A DNA stretch of 64,000 bases from Verticillium longisporum (Eukaryota > Ascomycota > Sordariomycetes > Glomerellales > Plectosphaerellaceae). The stretch lies in assembly GCA_019188255.1 (NCBI GenBank), contig JAETXT010000004.1, forward strand, positions 1,860,001 to 1,924,000, read 5' to 3'. Of this stretch, positions 11,524 through 23,600 are shown piece by piece; the first letter of the stretch is position 1, and every line of letters begins with the position of its first letter. Made by a program: the position numbers and the translations under genes. The notes beneath the pieces were generated by a model that saw only the letters and a list, made by a program, of their open reading frames with translations, made no database searches and had not been told where the DNA came from.

Positions 11524-13706
11524 ATGTCGCCAACTGGGATGGCCATGATGGGCGGGACAAGCTGGACTACCCAGGACCAGACGCTGCCTTCGTCACACGA
11601 TGACGACTTTCAACAATTCCTTGACATGGGCGGCATGGGCAACCTAAGTGAGCCGCTTGGGTTCGACTTTCACGACTTCCAGAATAGCGCCGACTCCTCC
11701 ATGATGCCACAGAATGGCCGCGACCAGCTAGACACCCAAATGGGTGGCACCGATAGCGCCATGGCTATGGCCAGACCCGACCCCTCTGTTCGCTCTGTCC
11801 AGGACCAGTTTGCTGCCATGAGCACTGCTGCCTCTCACCCCTCCATTACCGCACAGATGATCCAGCCGGTGCCGACTCCCACTGACGCCATGGCTGAGAT
11901 TGACGCGCAAATCCAGTTTTTGCAGCAGCAGAGGATGCAGCAGCAGCAGCGACAAATGCACGAGCACCAAGCTCATCAGGTTCAGCAGCAGACTTCATAC
12001 TACGTCGGCCATAATCCTGTCCCCCCCACCCCGCAAAGTCTTGAGATGCCGCCGAATGGCAACCACTACTACGCCCAGGAGCAGGCGCAACAGAATGTCT
12101 TCGACAGCAGGTATCAGCGCATGAAGGAGCAGCAAGATGTGAGTTGGCTCTCGACCTTATCATGCCGTCGTGTGACTAACCCCCCTGGAGATGGCCTTTA
12201 CCCCCCTTGTGTCTCCGGCCGTGACACCCCTTGATCCTCAGTTCCAGATCGACCCAACCTTCACCATGCCGGGCTCATACTTCAGCCCGCTTACCTCACC
12301 AGCGCTTCATGCCCAGAGTGAGTCCAACTCGCCATATGATCACCGTAATTCCTTTTCGAACCACACTTCGACACACAACTCAAATCACAACTCCCCTGGC
12401 GAAATGGATGTTGAAACCCCGATCGCGGCAGTCCCGCCACCCGTGGTTGACCTCTCAAAAAGGCTCGGCAAAACAACGCCTCACGCGCGAAGGGTAAGGG
12501 CAGTGTGCGCCAGTCTCCAATCTCTAAGCCGATGAAGAAGAAGACGGCACCAACCCCGAAGATGGTTTCGCAAGTGCTTGCAGAGATGCAAGAACCAAAC
12601 GAGGAATGTTCCGATCAGATGCTTCCACCTACATCTCTACCAATGCCCATGAGTAGCGAGGAGAGCGAAAATGCTTCCGTCTCACCCGAAAACCTATCCG
12701 ATATGCCGCCACCGCCGCCACCCGCTCACAATAGGCTCTCAAGATCGCCCTTGAACGGGCCGCAACATGCCCAGCAGGCCGCCTCAGCTATACCAGCGCA
12801 CGTGCAAGAAAAGCCTTCGCCCGCAACGCCAGCGTCGCTCATGAAGCTACCGTCATCCAGTGCAAATGGAGGCGCTGTGTCGTCCAATGCGCAAACGATG
12901 GGCGCACCTGAGCACATCGAGGACTTTAAGCTGCCGGAATCAGCAAACTTCCCCAAGAGCAGGCTGACTCCTTTGGATACAAACCAAACTCCGGTACAAT
13001 CACCACTGGAAGCCAGCTCGGCGAAAACCGCGTCTTTCCAACCCCTGCCGTCCCCTATTTTCCACAAGCCCTCGGGCACAGCTTCAGCAAACCAGAGCCC
13101 TCGCATCATCCCCGGCTCGACGGGCCCAGCTCCCAGGAGGACGCCAAATCTTGCACCGCGAGGAAGCAAAAAGAGGGCCAGCATCAGCTCTAGCCAAGTC
13201 TCGCCGGCACTGTTGCCTAGGATATCTCCGTCCATCAAACCGCTTCTGCCGGGCACGCCCGGCGGCATGTCTGCTGAGGACACGGCGTCCCTTCTCCTGA
13301 CATCCAAGTCTAATTACCAGAACATCCTTGAGGGCACCGTCGTGCCGGGCGTGTCGTACCCAACGTCGCTTTCGACGAATCTCACGTCCAAGAGGACGTC
13401 GCACAAGATCGCCGAGCAGGGCCGGAGGAATCGCATAAACACGGCACTGCAAGAAATCGCGACAATGCTGCCCAAGTCTGCGCTGTTGGAGATCAGCAAG
13501 AGCGAGAGCGAGAGTGCCGACAAGAAGGACGGCAAAGGGGTGCGACGCCGAACAGCAAGGCGAGCACGGTCGAGATGGCTATTGACTACATCAAGCAACT
13601 GAAGCAAGAGGTGGCCGATGCGAACAAGCGAGCGGAGGAGGCAGAACGCAAGCTGGAGCCCAACCACAAGCCTCCCCACCAGGAGAAAACAGGTGAAACG
13701 AGGTAA
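11524..13706 (+). CDS. NUC-1/Pho4-type bHLH transcription factor, two apparent frameshifts
   Basis: Exon 1 is 11524-12138 (205 codons, Met/Gln-rich, starting MSPTGMAMMGG). A 52-nt intron, 12139-12190 (GTGAGT; CTAAC branch site; AG), leads in phase to MAFTPLVSPAVTPLDPQ. The C-terminus holds a bHLH: basic region SKRTSHKIAEQGRRNRINT with the His-Glu-Arg triad that reads CACGTG in class B factors, helix 1 (ALQEIATMLP), an acidic/Ser loop and helix 2 (STVEMAIDYIKQLKQE). The short loop peptide and layout resemble Neurospora NUC-1 and yeast Pho4, activators of phosphate-acquisition genes. Two breaks are needed to read it through: the frame moves by one at the A-run 12457-12461 (before RQNNASRAKGKGS) and again at the G-run 13537-13540 (before helix 2). 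Both look like one missing base. The stop is TAA at 13704-13706. The family call rests on the bHLH plus overall layout. Confidence 0.82.
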
Positions 13707-14060
13707 CGAGGGGGGGGGGGCACAAGATACCAAGGAAATATCATGAGGTGTGGTGGAGACGGTCAGCGGCAGTATCACATATGTTTTCCACCTAGTAATT
13801 AAAGGTGCACGACACTCGAAGGGGCAAGGCGTTGGCGATGCCACCTAGATCTACGACGGGCAAGAATTGAGCATCAGAGGATGTTATTTGTCACGAAGAA
13901 ATAAACAAAAGATCTATCCTGCAGCGTCGTGTGGGGTATCAAGAGTGAAAAGAAAAAAATAAGTCTACTCGATGTCGTGGAAAAGCGGAAGCGTCAAGCG
14001 AGGAGGGAGGAGGGAGGAAAATGCTTCCGCAGGCGCCGCTTGGGCCGGAGACCCGCACAA
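13707..14060. other. Tail-to-tail spacer
   Basis: This is a short 3'-3' intergenic spacer between the plus-strand bHLH gene and the minus-strand Pcc1 gene, with a G-run just after the bHLH stop. It presumably holds both 3' ends. Nothing else is seen. Confidence 0.6.
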
Positions 14061-14445
14061 TTATTTTTGCTCGAGCACGTCGGCGTCTAGCTGCTCGATG
14101 ACCTCGATGACGAGCTTGAGGCTGTCCATGAAGGAGTTGACGGCGACGCGCAGCATGCGGTTGGTCGTGGCCTTGTAGTGAACCTCGAGGACGGAGGAGG
14201 CGGCGTCGTCGGCGGGCTGGGACTTGACGGCGAAGGCGCGGGAGACGAGCGGCGAGAGCTCCTTGTCGACGGCGAGGGCCTGGTGAGCTACGGCGGCGAG
14301 GCGGTCGGTGGGGAAGGGGATGGTGAGGGTGCTGGAGGCGCAAGAGGACCGATCGTCAGTGTGTTGTTGTGAAGGGAGGCGGGGGGGCAGCAGGTGCGTG
14401 GACGTACAGGGAGCAGGGAAAGTCTGGATCGGTAGCGGTTGCCAT
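14061..14445 (-). CDS. PCC1: EKC/KEOPS complex subunit Pcc1
   Basis: On the minus strand, exon 1 (14445-14408) encodes MATATDPDFPCS and two bases of Leu. A 76-nt intron (14407-14332; GTACGT...CAG) follows, then exon 2 (14331-14061, TAA), giving 102 residues. The mature sequence has the Pcc1 fold signature: LTIPFPTDRLAAVAHQAL, VDKELSPLVSRAF, then LEVHYKATTNRMLRVAVN and a final helix FMDSLKLVIEVIEQL. The length matches the family (about 85-110). Pcc1 is the dimerisation subunit of KEOPS, which makes the t6A modification on ANN-decoding tRNAs with Kae1 and Bud32 and also affects telomeres and transcription in yeast. The gene is divergent from CDC14 across about 1 kb. An unspliced reading gives only meaningless peptides, which is why short-ORF calling misses it. 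Confidence 0.88.
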
Positions 14446-15458
14446 GTTGTGCTGCGTGGCGGTTGGTGCGAGGGACGGCGCGAGGGTCGGCCTGGTGTTG
14501 TGGTGGAAAGCGATGTTGCGGTGTCGCTGGGAGGGGGAGGGGCAGGGAAGCAGGGCTGTCGCCAAAATGGTCAAAGTCCTGGGGTTGTCTTGGTGGTGAA
14601 GACCCCGCGGTGGATGATGTAGTCAGTGAGTGCAGGGAGGTGGTTGTCTTCGATTGGGTCAGGGTCAGATGGATGGGGAAGAAGGGTCCCACTGTTTGTG
14701 TGGCTTGCATGCAAGGCTGTTGTTTGTGTGGGCGTTGCTGAGGCGGTGCATGACTGGGATGATCGACCCCTTGGTGGGCTCCGGGTTCATGGTGGTCGGT
14801 GGTCGGTGGTCGGTGGTCGGTGGGCAGGTGCGAACAGGTGCGGGGTTACCACGACAACCAAGGCCCCAGCCAACCAGACAATAACAGAGGACCCAGGCCT
14901 CTCCAGGGGCCCGGAATCAAAATAACAGTCCCAAGTGCTCGGCCTCGTACAAAAACATCTTCTCAGCCGTCATCGCATGCCATCAACACTTTCAGGATTC
15001 CCAAACTCCAGCTCCCGGCCTTTTGCATTATATCCCCCTCCCCTTTCGCTTCACTTGCTAGGCGCCCAGTGTTCCTTGGATCAAGGTCAACATCAGAACC
15101 ACAGGCGACCAGTGTTTTTGTTGTTGTTATGCAATCATCGACCGCCCAACGCTTATCAGCCTGACCGCCCAAGACTTGCAGCGCAACTCGCACGCATTCC
15201 TGCCTCGCCAACCGCAACATCGCCACCTCCTCATTCTACCACCACCCGCCACCCGCCGACGGTAACAACAACAACATCAGGCCTGACATATCTACTGCCG
15301 GACTTCAGTAGCGACCGCCGCTGCGATTCTTGCGCTTTTGCACCCGCTCCAGCTTCCAGCATTAGCGACACGACACCTGCTCTCCAGTCCTTGCTGAGCG
15401 AGCCCGCGTCGTCAAAGAAAGCTACGCCCACCCCGAAGCAAGTACCGCCAACGATCCG
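14446..15458. promoter_or_regulatory. Divergent promoter region between PCC1 and CDC14
   Basis: About 1 kb separates the two start codons, so both promoters must lie here. It contains a perfect 7-bp tandem repeat (GTCGGTG, four copies, 14795-14822) and, on the CDC14 side, CCACC/CAACA-rich sequence typical of a fungal leader. An ATG at 15129 opens an 11-codon uORF (MQSSTAQRLSA) before the CDC14 start. No long conserved frame is present. Confidence 0.55.
14795..14822. repeat. 7-bp tandem repeat (GTCGGTG)4
   Basis: Four perfect direct copies of GTCGGTG lie in the PCC1-CDC14 intergenic region. Confidence 0.9.
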
Positions 15459-17663
15459 ATGGCGCCTTCTTCCAGATCTGCCTCCCACAACCTGGGACAG
15501 GTCGTCGAATACATCCCTGGTACGTCTTCCTGGTCCTCGTCATCGACAGCTTCGACCTCTCCCCACGTCCACACGCAGTGGTGCCACCCCGAGCCATGTC
15601 GCATTGTTACCCGGTGCTCCGCGGCTAGCCTCGCAGCTCGCAAACCATCGACATGAGTCTCCGCCCCATCAGCCCCGAGGCTTCCATCTCTCCATTTCAT
15701 TCCCAATATACATTGTATCTTGGTATAGATGCCCCCTTCACGTTTCTGACATGCATCGCAGACCGCCTCTACCTCGCCGCTTACATCCATCCTCCCACGG
15801 CCGACACACTTTTCCCCTACCCTGAGCCTCTGCAGTCCCCGAGGAAGAGGTCGCAACGCGCTGCTGAGGGCCCCAAGCCTGTTTCCGGCACCCCAAGCCG
15901 GCGCACTTCTACTTCAACGTTGACGACACCCTCCAGTACAACGATTTACACCACGACTTTGGCCCGCTCCACATCGGCCACCTGTACCGCTTTGCGCTGC
16001 ACTTTCACGATGTGCTCGGTGCCAAGGAGAACAAGGACCGGCCCATTGTCTTCTGGAGTCGGGCTGACCCGCGCAGTATGTTCACTCACCTCGTCGCCGT
16101 CCTCTAAACCGCACTCGTTGCTAACATGTCTGTCCTCCAGGTCGTGCCAATGCTGCCTGCATGCTCGCGTGCTACATGGTCCTCATCCAGGGATGGCCAC
16201 CTCACCTGGCCCTTGCGCCCATGGCCCAGGTCGACCCTCCTCTGATGCCCTTCCGTGACGCCGGATACAGCCAGGCTGATTACGGCATCACTGTACAGGA
16301 CGTTGTCTACGGTGTCTGGAAGGCCAAGGAGGAGGGGTGCTGCGCTCTCGACAACTTTGACCTCGACGAGTACGAAAAGTACGAGAGGGTCGAGCATGGT
16401 GACTTCAACTGGATCTCGCCCAGCTTCCTCGCCTTCGCCTCCCCTCAACAGACCCCCATCGCCAAGATCCCCGAGGGGACCCCAGAGTGGGACAAGCTGC
16501 CCACCACCATCGCCGAGGTCGATGCTCACGCCACGCTACCTGTGCCTTTCAAGAATGTTCTCAAGCACTTCAGCGAAAGGGACATTGGGCTCGTCGTCCG
16601 CCTGAACTCACAACTTTACTGCCCCTCGTACTTTGAGGCACTGGGCATCCAGCATCTCGACATGATCTTCGATGATGGCACGTGCCCGACCATGCCGACG
16701 GTTCGCAAATTCATCCGACTCGCACATGAGATGATCACCGTCAAGAAGAAGGGCATTGCTGTCCACTGCAAGGCTGGTCTGGGACGGACAGGCTGCTTGA
16801 TCGGTGCCTACCTGATCTACCGCCACGGCTTCACGGCGAATGAGGTCATTGCCTTTATGCGCTTCATGAGGCCTGGCATGGTTGTCGGGCCCCAGCAGCA
16901 CTGGTTGCACATTCACCAGGGCACATTCCGTGAGTGGTGGATCGAGGAGCGTGTCGAACGCAAGTTGAGGAAGGAGATGGCGGCCGCCGCTCATGCCACA
17001 CCCAGCACGCCCATTCGTGCCATGCAAAGGCTTCGCTCCGTAACCCCAGGCAACGACGCCGTCTCCTCAGCGAAGTGCCTCGAACCGTACTCCCTCAGCG
17101 AGGTCAACGATGAGCGCGGTAATGTTGCCGTTCACGAGGACTACCTCCCCGCCCCTACACCAGGCCAGCCGCGCAAAACCGGCCGTGCTGACCGCCACCA
17201 CCCTTACTCGCGTGCCCCTTCGTACTCGGCCACACTCGAGGAGGAAGGCGGCGTTGAGCACGAGACTGAGGTCCTCTCCGTTCATAGGCGATCCAACGCC
17301 GGCGAGTCGGATGAGGAGATTCACCTCCGCATGCGTGCGCACCGCAAACCTTCCGAGTCACCAAGCCGTTCCGAGAAGATGCGATCATACAGCTCGACCA
17401 CAACAACCGTGTACCACAAGTACATCGACAACGACTCTACCCACGATGTCGAGAACATGGGCAGCCCTGCCCGCGTCAAGGCAATGGACCGTGAGCGCGC
17501 TAGCAGCGCGTCGGGCATCCTGACCAAGGTCCGCAGCAGCAAGCGTGGCAACGAGTCGCCTCTCCGCTCCAAGGATGGTGTCCGCAAGACCAGCGGCCGT
17601 GTCGGCAGCATCAGCGGTGCACCGTCCTCGGCAACGGCGCGCAAGGTTTCCAACGGCATCTAG
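15459..17663 (+). CDS. CDC14: Dual-specificity protein phosphatase Cdc14, one apparent frameshift
   Basis: Exons are 15459-15519, 15762-16075 and 16141-17663; introns are 242 nt (GTACGT...GCAG) and 65 nt (GTATGT...CCAG). The product is about 632 residues. The start MAPSSRSASHNLGQVVEYIP joins DRLYLAAYIHPPT, then the N-terminal domain (DDTLQYNDLHHDFGPLHIGH, DRPIVFWSRADPRSRANAA). The catalytic domain has the P-loop HCKAGLGRTG (CX5R, Cys about 335) and FMRPGMVVGPQQHWLH. The roughly 270-residue Ser/Arg-rich tail is of the type controlled by phosphorylation and localisation. Cdc14 reverses CDK phosphorylation at mitotic exit, septation and sporulation. In exon 2 the frame slips by one near the C-run 15891-15894: restoring one base links RRSQRAAEGPK-type sequence to the conserved domain. 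Without it the first domain is lost. Identity is very secure. Confidence 0.95.
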
Positions 17664-20600
17664 GGACCCGGTGGAAGACCGAAGCGTAGCGGAGGCCGTA
17701 GCGATGTCGTCTGAGGACAGCATGCTTAGCGATTGTTTGACTGAACATTCGAGGCTCTTTTGAGGCGTTTTTTTGCGGCGTGTCAGTTTTGTTCACGGAG
17801 AGCTTACGATTATGATGAACACGACACACGACCAGGCTCATGTGTTTCTGCATGCAGTGGCGTTGAGTTTTTGACAACCTTGGCAACGGCGGGCCGGAGA
17901 GAGGGGAGTGTTCCAATTTCTGTTTTGTGAACCGAGCGAGATACATCTAGGCTTGTGTGGCATGGCGTCTTGCATGACTTGGCATCATGCCACACATGGG
18001 GAGCGCGTTGTGATGTATCCGCAACGCATCGCGCTTTCTCCGTGCTTGTTCTTATTCTGCATGGGCGTTTGGGACTTTGGAGTTTCGGGGATTCGGAGTG
18101 GCGATAATAGCTTTCTGTATTACTGTCTGTACTTGGCTTAAGACACTTATTCGTTATCTTCCTTGTCGCTAAATGTTCGTGGTGTCTGGTTGTGTCCCTC
18201 TCAGGTTGATTCTCGTTATGCTAGACCTATCGGGGGGCTATTGGTACGACACGGCAGGTCCTTCCTCGAGTCCTATTATCATGTTCCCGGGTCGTTACGC
18301 AAAGCATCGACAATGACCAACGACGGCAGGCTTCTCACATCATGACAACCAAGATGAATGCGGTTCTGCTAACAAATAACTGCTCTTGAGGGAAAGTATT
18401 CTCGGGTCTTCGCCGTTGATGGGAGCTACATGCGAGAAACACCCGACCGTAGAGGTGAAGCAGGCTGCTCTTCCGGCGGCGTCTTGGCCGTCACGAAACT
18501 CTACAAACGACCAGGCTCTCCCGCCGCGAGGGCCCCGGTGGTTGAACAAGGCTCACGAGACTAGGGACCAGCTCAGTCTGCTGGTTGCTGGACTAACTCG
18601 CATTGGTGACTCGCATTACTTCTACGCGGGTCCCTTGGTTCATGGCCGAGTGGCGAAGATTCCTTCTTGTGAGGGTATCGTGGGATTTGTGGCTTCTGGT
18701 GATGTAGGAACCCTCCCTCGGAAGCAACGATGCCGAAGGGAACGCGCCAGCGATATCGTTGATGACGTCCTTTCTGGTGGCCTCGAACAGTGCAAGCTGC
18801 TGGCTGACGACCTGGCTGGTTCGGGGTCGGACACGGTAATGGAGGCTCTGCTATGTGGCGAGGGGGCTGGTGTGATATGTCACCAACGGATACTCCCAGC
18901 ACAACGTCTTTGTTCCTTCGTTACGCACCAAGACGAGCTCGTTCCAATATTCGCATCAGCTCCGTTACTGGCACACAATGTTCCTGCCACAGGTTTCGTC
19001 CCGTCCTGTTGTTTAACTTCCTTGGTGTCCTCCACCGTCCAAAGCTTCAACGTCTCTCTCTGCCGCACCCTCGCCAGTCAACAACATCTGACACCCGTCA
19101 CCGCGAGCTTCTTCAGCCCTCTGGCCTGCGCACAATCCGCCCCCGGTGATCCACGGCAATTTGGTGCTCCATCGAGCTCCTGAGCCTCAGAGCCGAGATT
19201 CGCAGCCCCCGAGCTCGATGTAACCCTATCGACAACAAAAAAGAAAAGACCACCTACAAGCGCGTCTGACGTTGGACATGGCACTGAAGCGAGGTCTCAT
19301 CGCTTGCGGACCCCAGGGAAAACCCTACACGGTTCAAAGAAGCGAGTGCAAATAAAAACCCCCTCCAATGGCCCCCTTCAAGCAAGCTTCTCTTTCCTTC
19401 CCCCCCCCTGGTTTACTGTTTTATCCATGTGGGCTGACGGCGCCGCCGTGGTCCCGGGTGGAAAGAAACCGCACGCTCTCGAAGCATGGACCTGTCAGCC
19501 TCGACCCATTCTCACCCACGCATGGGAGCAGACCACTGGCGGTGGGGAGGAAGGGCTCCTGCGCCATTGAAGCGCTTTTCCCTCTCTCTTTACCCGCCCG
19601 CCGGGACTCCACCTGCGATGGACGATGCTGGGAACAGAGGAGAAATGATAGTCCTGCCTGTGCGGTGATGCGCGTGGATCCCCTAACGTATGCCCTCGGC
19701 TCCCATCCCGCGTGGGCAACGTTACCCTTTTCACCGCCCGCGGCCGCGCAGCCAAGTTGTCTGTTGGAGCGCACATGCTACGCGGGGTGGTGACCCGCGT
19801 GGATAGCCCTCGCAGGGCCTGCGTCCCGAATCGTCCACGAGGGGGTGGCAAGAGACCAACTCGGTGGAACGCGGCTTTGCCAAGCGCGAGCGCTGGACGG
19901 ACGGGCGCGGGCGACACGGCACCCACACGGAGCAGCGGCAGACATCTCTCCCTAAGCTTAAAGGGTCAAAGAGGGCGACAGGCATGGATTCACGAGTTGA
20001 AAGACGACAACGTCGTGGGAAGTGGGAGAACCATGATCTGAGGAGAGGAGGGGAGGGGAAGCAGGCACATGTCTTTCTCAATGGCATGGTCAGCCCACTG
20101 ACACGAGGCAAAGACAAGTCCTCGGGCACAGGGAGGAAAAGTCCAGATCAACAACACCAACGGGCTTACAACCCCCGTCGGACGATCACGTCCCTCCCAA
20201 GTAGGCCCTCGGTGCCGTCTTCCGTCATGACAGACAGAGGTTGTCGATCTTTCATCCATCATTCATGGTGGGCAACATGCCCGCCCGTGTACGACATTCG
20301 ATGTGTCGGCAAGCACATGCTCTTCTTTCCCCGCCCCCGTTCACCTCCGAGATCGACACGAAAAGGCGCTCCCATGTCTGCGCCGTCCGCTCATCCGCTC
20401 GAATATCAGGTAGTTCCAGACATCCGTCAGATGTGTGTGACGGCGCGCGCTACTGCTGTCTGGGGAAGATTAGGTTATCGTCTCCGCATGAAATTATCGC
20501 TCCCGCTGTCGCACTCCCTCGTCGCTGTTTGGTTGCGTCAACACACCGTCTTTCCCCCAGGAACACATGAAAAACAAAGAACTGGAAGAAGTAGAAGATG

Positions 20601-23600
20601 CAAGCTCCCCAGCCTCTCCTCCCAGCCGCATGTGATCTCGCCTGCACGCTCTCCCTCGCCCTCCGCAGACCTCATTTGCCAATCTCATCTCCCCCGCGCG
20701 CAGCGCCACTCTCGGCGCCGTCCTCACCTCAACGCCTCTCTGCTGCGCCAGAAAAAGTGCCGTCGTCGAGACAAGTCGACAGCGTGCACATGTTCGGCGC
20801 AACCTCGTGGAGACTCTGAACCCACGTTCTCTGGCCTGTGCGTTCTCGGCCCTCATCGTCCCTCACCGGCCGGTGCAGCTGGGCGGCGGACGAGGGGCGC
20901 GCAAAGGCATGACCGTGTCCCGATGCATCGGCGTGCATCACGACTGCCCGCCCCGGCCACCAAGCCTTATTTCCCCAGGCTCACGCAACAGGCCAGACCG
21001 AGTCCGCCTTCTAGCGCGCATCCTGGCGTTCTCATCTGCCCCCAACACTCCCTGGCCTCGTTCTCGAGAGGGGCGGGCAGAGGATCAGAGGAGCAGGAAG
21101 AGAGTAGAAATCTTCAGTTTTTCCCTCTCCTGCTCGACCGACAAAGTTTCGATCGTGCCCACACATGGCCCGAATAAGCTAATCGGACCGGGCGAGCTCC
21201 CAATGCTGCGGCTGACCCTGGTCCCCGTCGCGAATGCGCCCTCGTTCCGAAGAGGATATACATGTACATGTAGACAGGCAAAGCAATTGTTCGCCCCGCC
21301 ACTGTCAGCACGGCAGCATGGCAGCGGTGACTCGGGGCGAAGGAAGGCTGAAGACATGTCGCGAGACAAGGTTCGAGCAGAAGAGAACAGGGACCAGGAC
21401 CAGGACCAGGACCAGGACCAGGACCAGGACAGGGACTAGGTAGGGGACAAGGTGCTTCTGCTTCACATGGCTTGCTCATCGACGAGAACGCCTTCTCAGC
21501 GCCATCATCACAACACCACCTCTCGAGGATGAAGGGAACCGAGACGGCAAAGGGCACGCACACAGGCATGTGGTTCAACGTCAAGTTGGTTCCGGGTCAG
21601 ATGCGGCGGGCCACAGACAGCCGTGTTCTGGTCGCGATCGCATGATTGCCAGCTTGATCGATGCGTGGAAAATGGCGAACGGGGTCTTGGCGCAGGTCGA
21701 CATCATGCTAGTACCATGCCAAGATGCGTCTCACACACTTACCTACTCAACACGACCACGACGACATGTTGTCTTGCTTGTCACCCCTTCTCTCCGGCAT
21801 GATCCACACACACCGAAGTGCGGATGCGACCCCTCATTACCCGTTCTGCGCTTCTCTTTGGCGTTCCAGAAAGACTGGTGCCTGCATTGGCGGGCTGCAC
21901 GACCGCTGGCGGCCACGGGGGGGATGCAGACAGGAACGGTCTTACTGCCTGCGCGGGCTAATAAGGATGGCAGACATGTTGAGAGGGTGTCCTCGCCTCG
22001 TTGCTTCGCCTATTCGCTTGATGCTTACTTGGGACCTGCGCGTCTCAGCACACTAAATGAAGACACCTCTTTCTCGATCCAAGACCACAACGTCATATGT
22101 TAGACAGCGCGACAGTAAAACAACTCTTACCTCGGTCTCCTCGTGAATGACGCACGAGCAGACACGTAGGGCTGCCGTCGTCACCACGGCTACCCTCCTA
22201 AGTATGTCCTTTCGCGTCAGTAAACCGACCAAGGCGTTTTCTGCTTCAAAGTTCCCCAGTCTGAGATGCAAACCTACTGTACCTCTGCCGCCCGCACCAA
22301 CAAGCAGTGGTCATAAGTTCCAGGCCTCGACATCTGTGGGGACGCGCCCCGAGCTATTGGATCTCAGCAGTTCAATACACGGCCTCCCCTCCTAAAAGAA
22401 GCAGCAGTACGGTTCTCCGTGGCTGGAGAAGTGGGACATGGACCGACACTCAACATGGGCCACCTCCAGACTCCCTGTCAACCCCCCATGACTCTCTCTT
22501 TCTCTCCACGCCGTCACAGTCTCTCACCTTGCCTCGTTGAGAAGGGAGCTCGCTGTGGCTGCAGCGCTGGCCGCCGACAGCCGTCGGCTGGCTGGCTGAA
22601 CACCTTGCAATCCATCAAGCCCCCGTCCGGGGCAGGGTCTGCCGTCAGGACCCCAGATGTCAGCTTCAACCCAAACCTGGAAGGCCCAGCGTTCGCACGC
22701 AATCGAAAGAAATGAAGTCCTCTCCGCCTGGGAAGAAATTCCGGTAAATTCCCCATCAATACACTGCGCCCGGGAAGATCGCTGGACCACCGCGTACCTG
22801 ATCCTCCCAACACGCGTCTGCTGACGGCAACTTACGGTGGTGGTGTGCAGGGTCGAGGGGGGGGGCATCCTGTCTTGCCTGTGTTGTACGGCACTGCTTC
22901 GACCGAGTAATCTGAATCCGCCCGACGTCCTGATCCTGCCTAACCCGTGAGCCCTGCATCCTCAACCTCGGAGCACAACTACCGAATAGAGTTAGCCCTT
23001 CCTGTCCCTCCCGCTTCGGTGGCCCTGGCTCAGTGGCAGGCCTGTCCGCTAACCACACCACGCCTCGACAGCACCTTAGCGGAAGCTACTACTCGTTTCG
23101 TGCTTCGTCGCAAATCTCAACTGAGCCATTTTTCCCTTTCGTCTGCCCAACTGCCTCCTTCCTCCCACAGCATGTTCCCCACACACTATATCGCGCGCCA
23201 GAAGGCTAACAAGCGGTGCGAACTACAACCGAGCCGTCCTTAGCAAAGAATCTCGTGGCATTGACGTACGTCCGACACGGCTCAGTGTCGTAGTGCTCAA
23301 ATTTAACCCCTGCCCGCCGCCATCGCGATAAGATTGTACGTAGGTGCTGTCGCTCCGGAAGATTTGGGGTCCGGCCGGCATCCTTTCCCTCGTGGCTCAG
23401 AGCAGCAGAGTTAGTCAGATGGCGCATGATCGATACCATGATGGCTGCTCAACTTCCGTACCAGGCTCATACAGGCAGTGGTTGCGCCGTCTTGGCGCCT
23501 CAAGATAAACTCTGTAAATGCCGGCTGTCCCTGCTGTGATTTCCCGGTCTCACCTGCGGCAGCAATCTGTTACTACTTGGTGCGAGATGAAATGGCGCTG

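Noticed and set aside
18386..19183. 265-codon plus-strand open frame
   Set aside because: Peptide shows no family pattern and lies in a gene-empty stretch; likely chance in GC-rich DNA.
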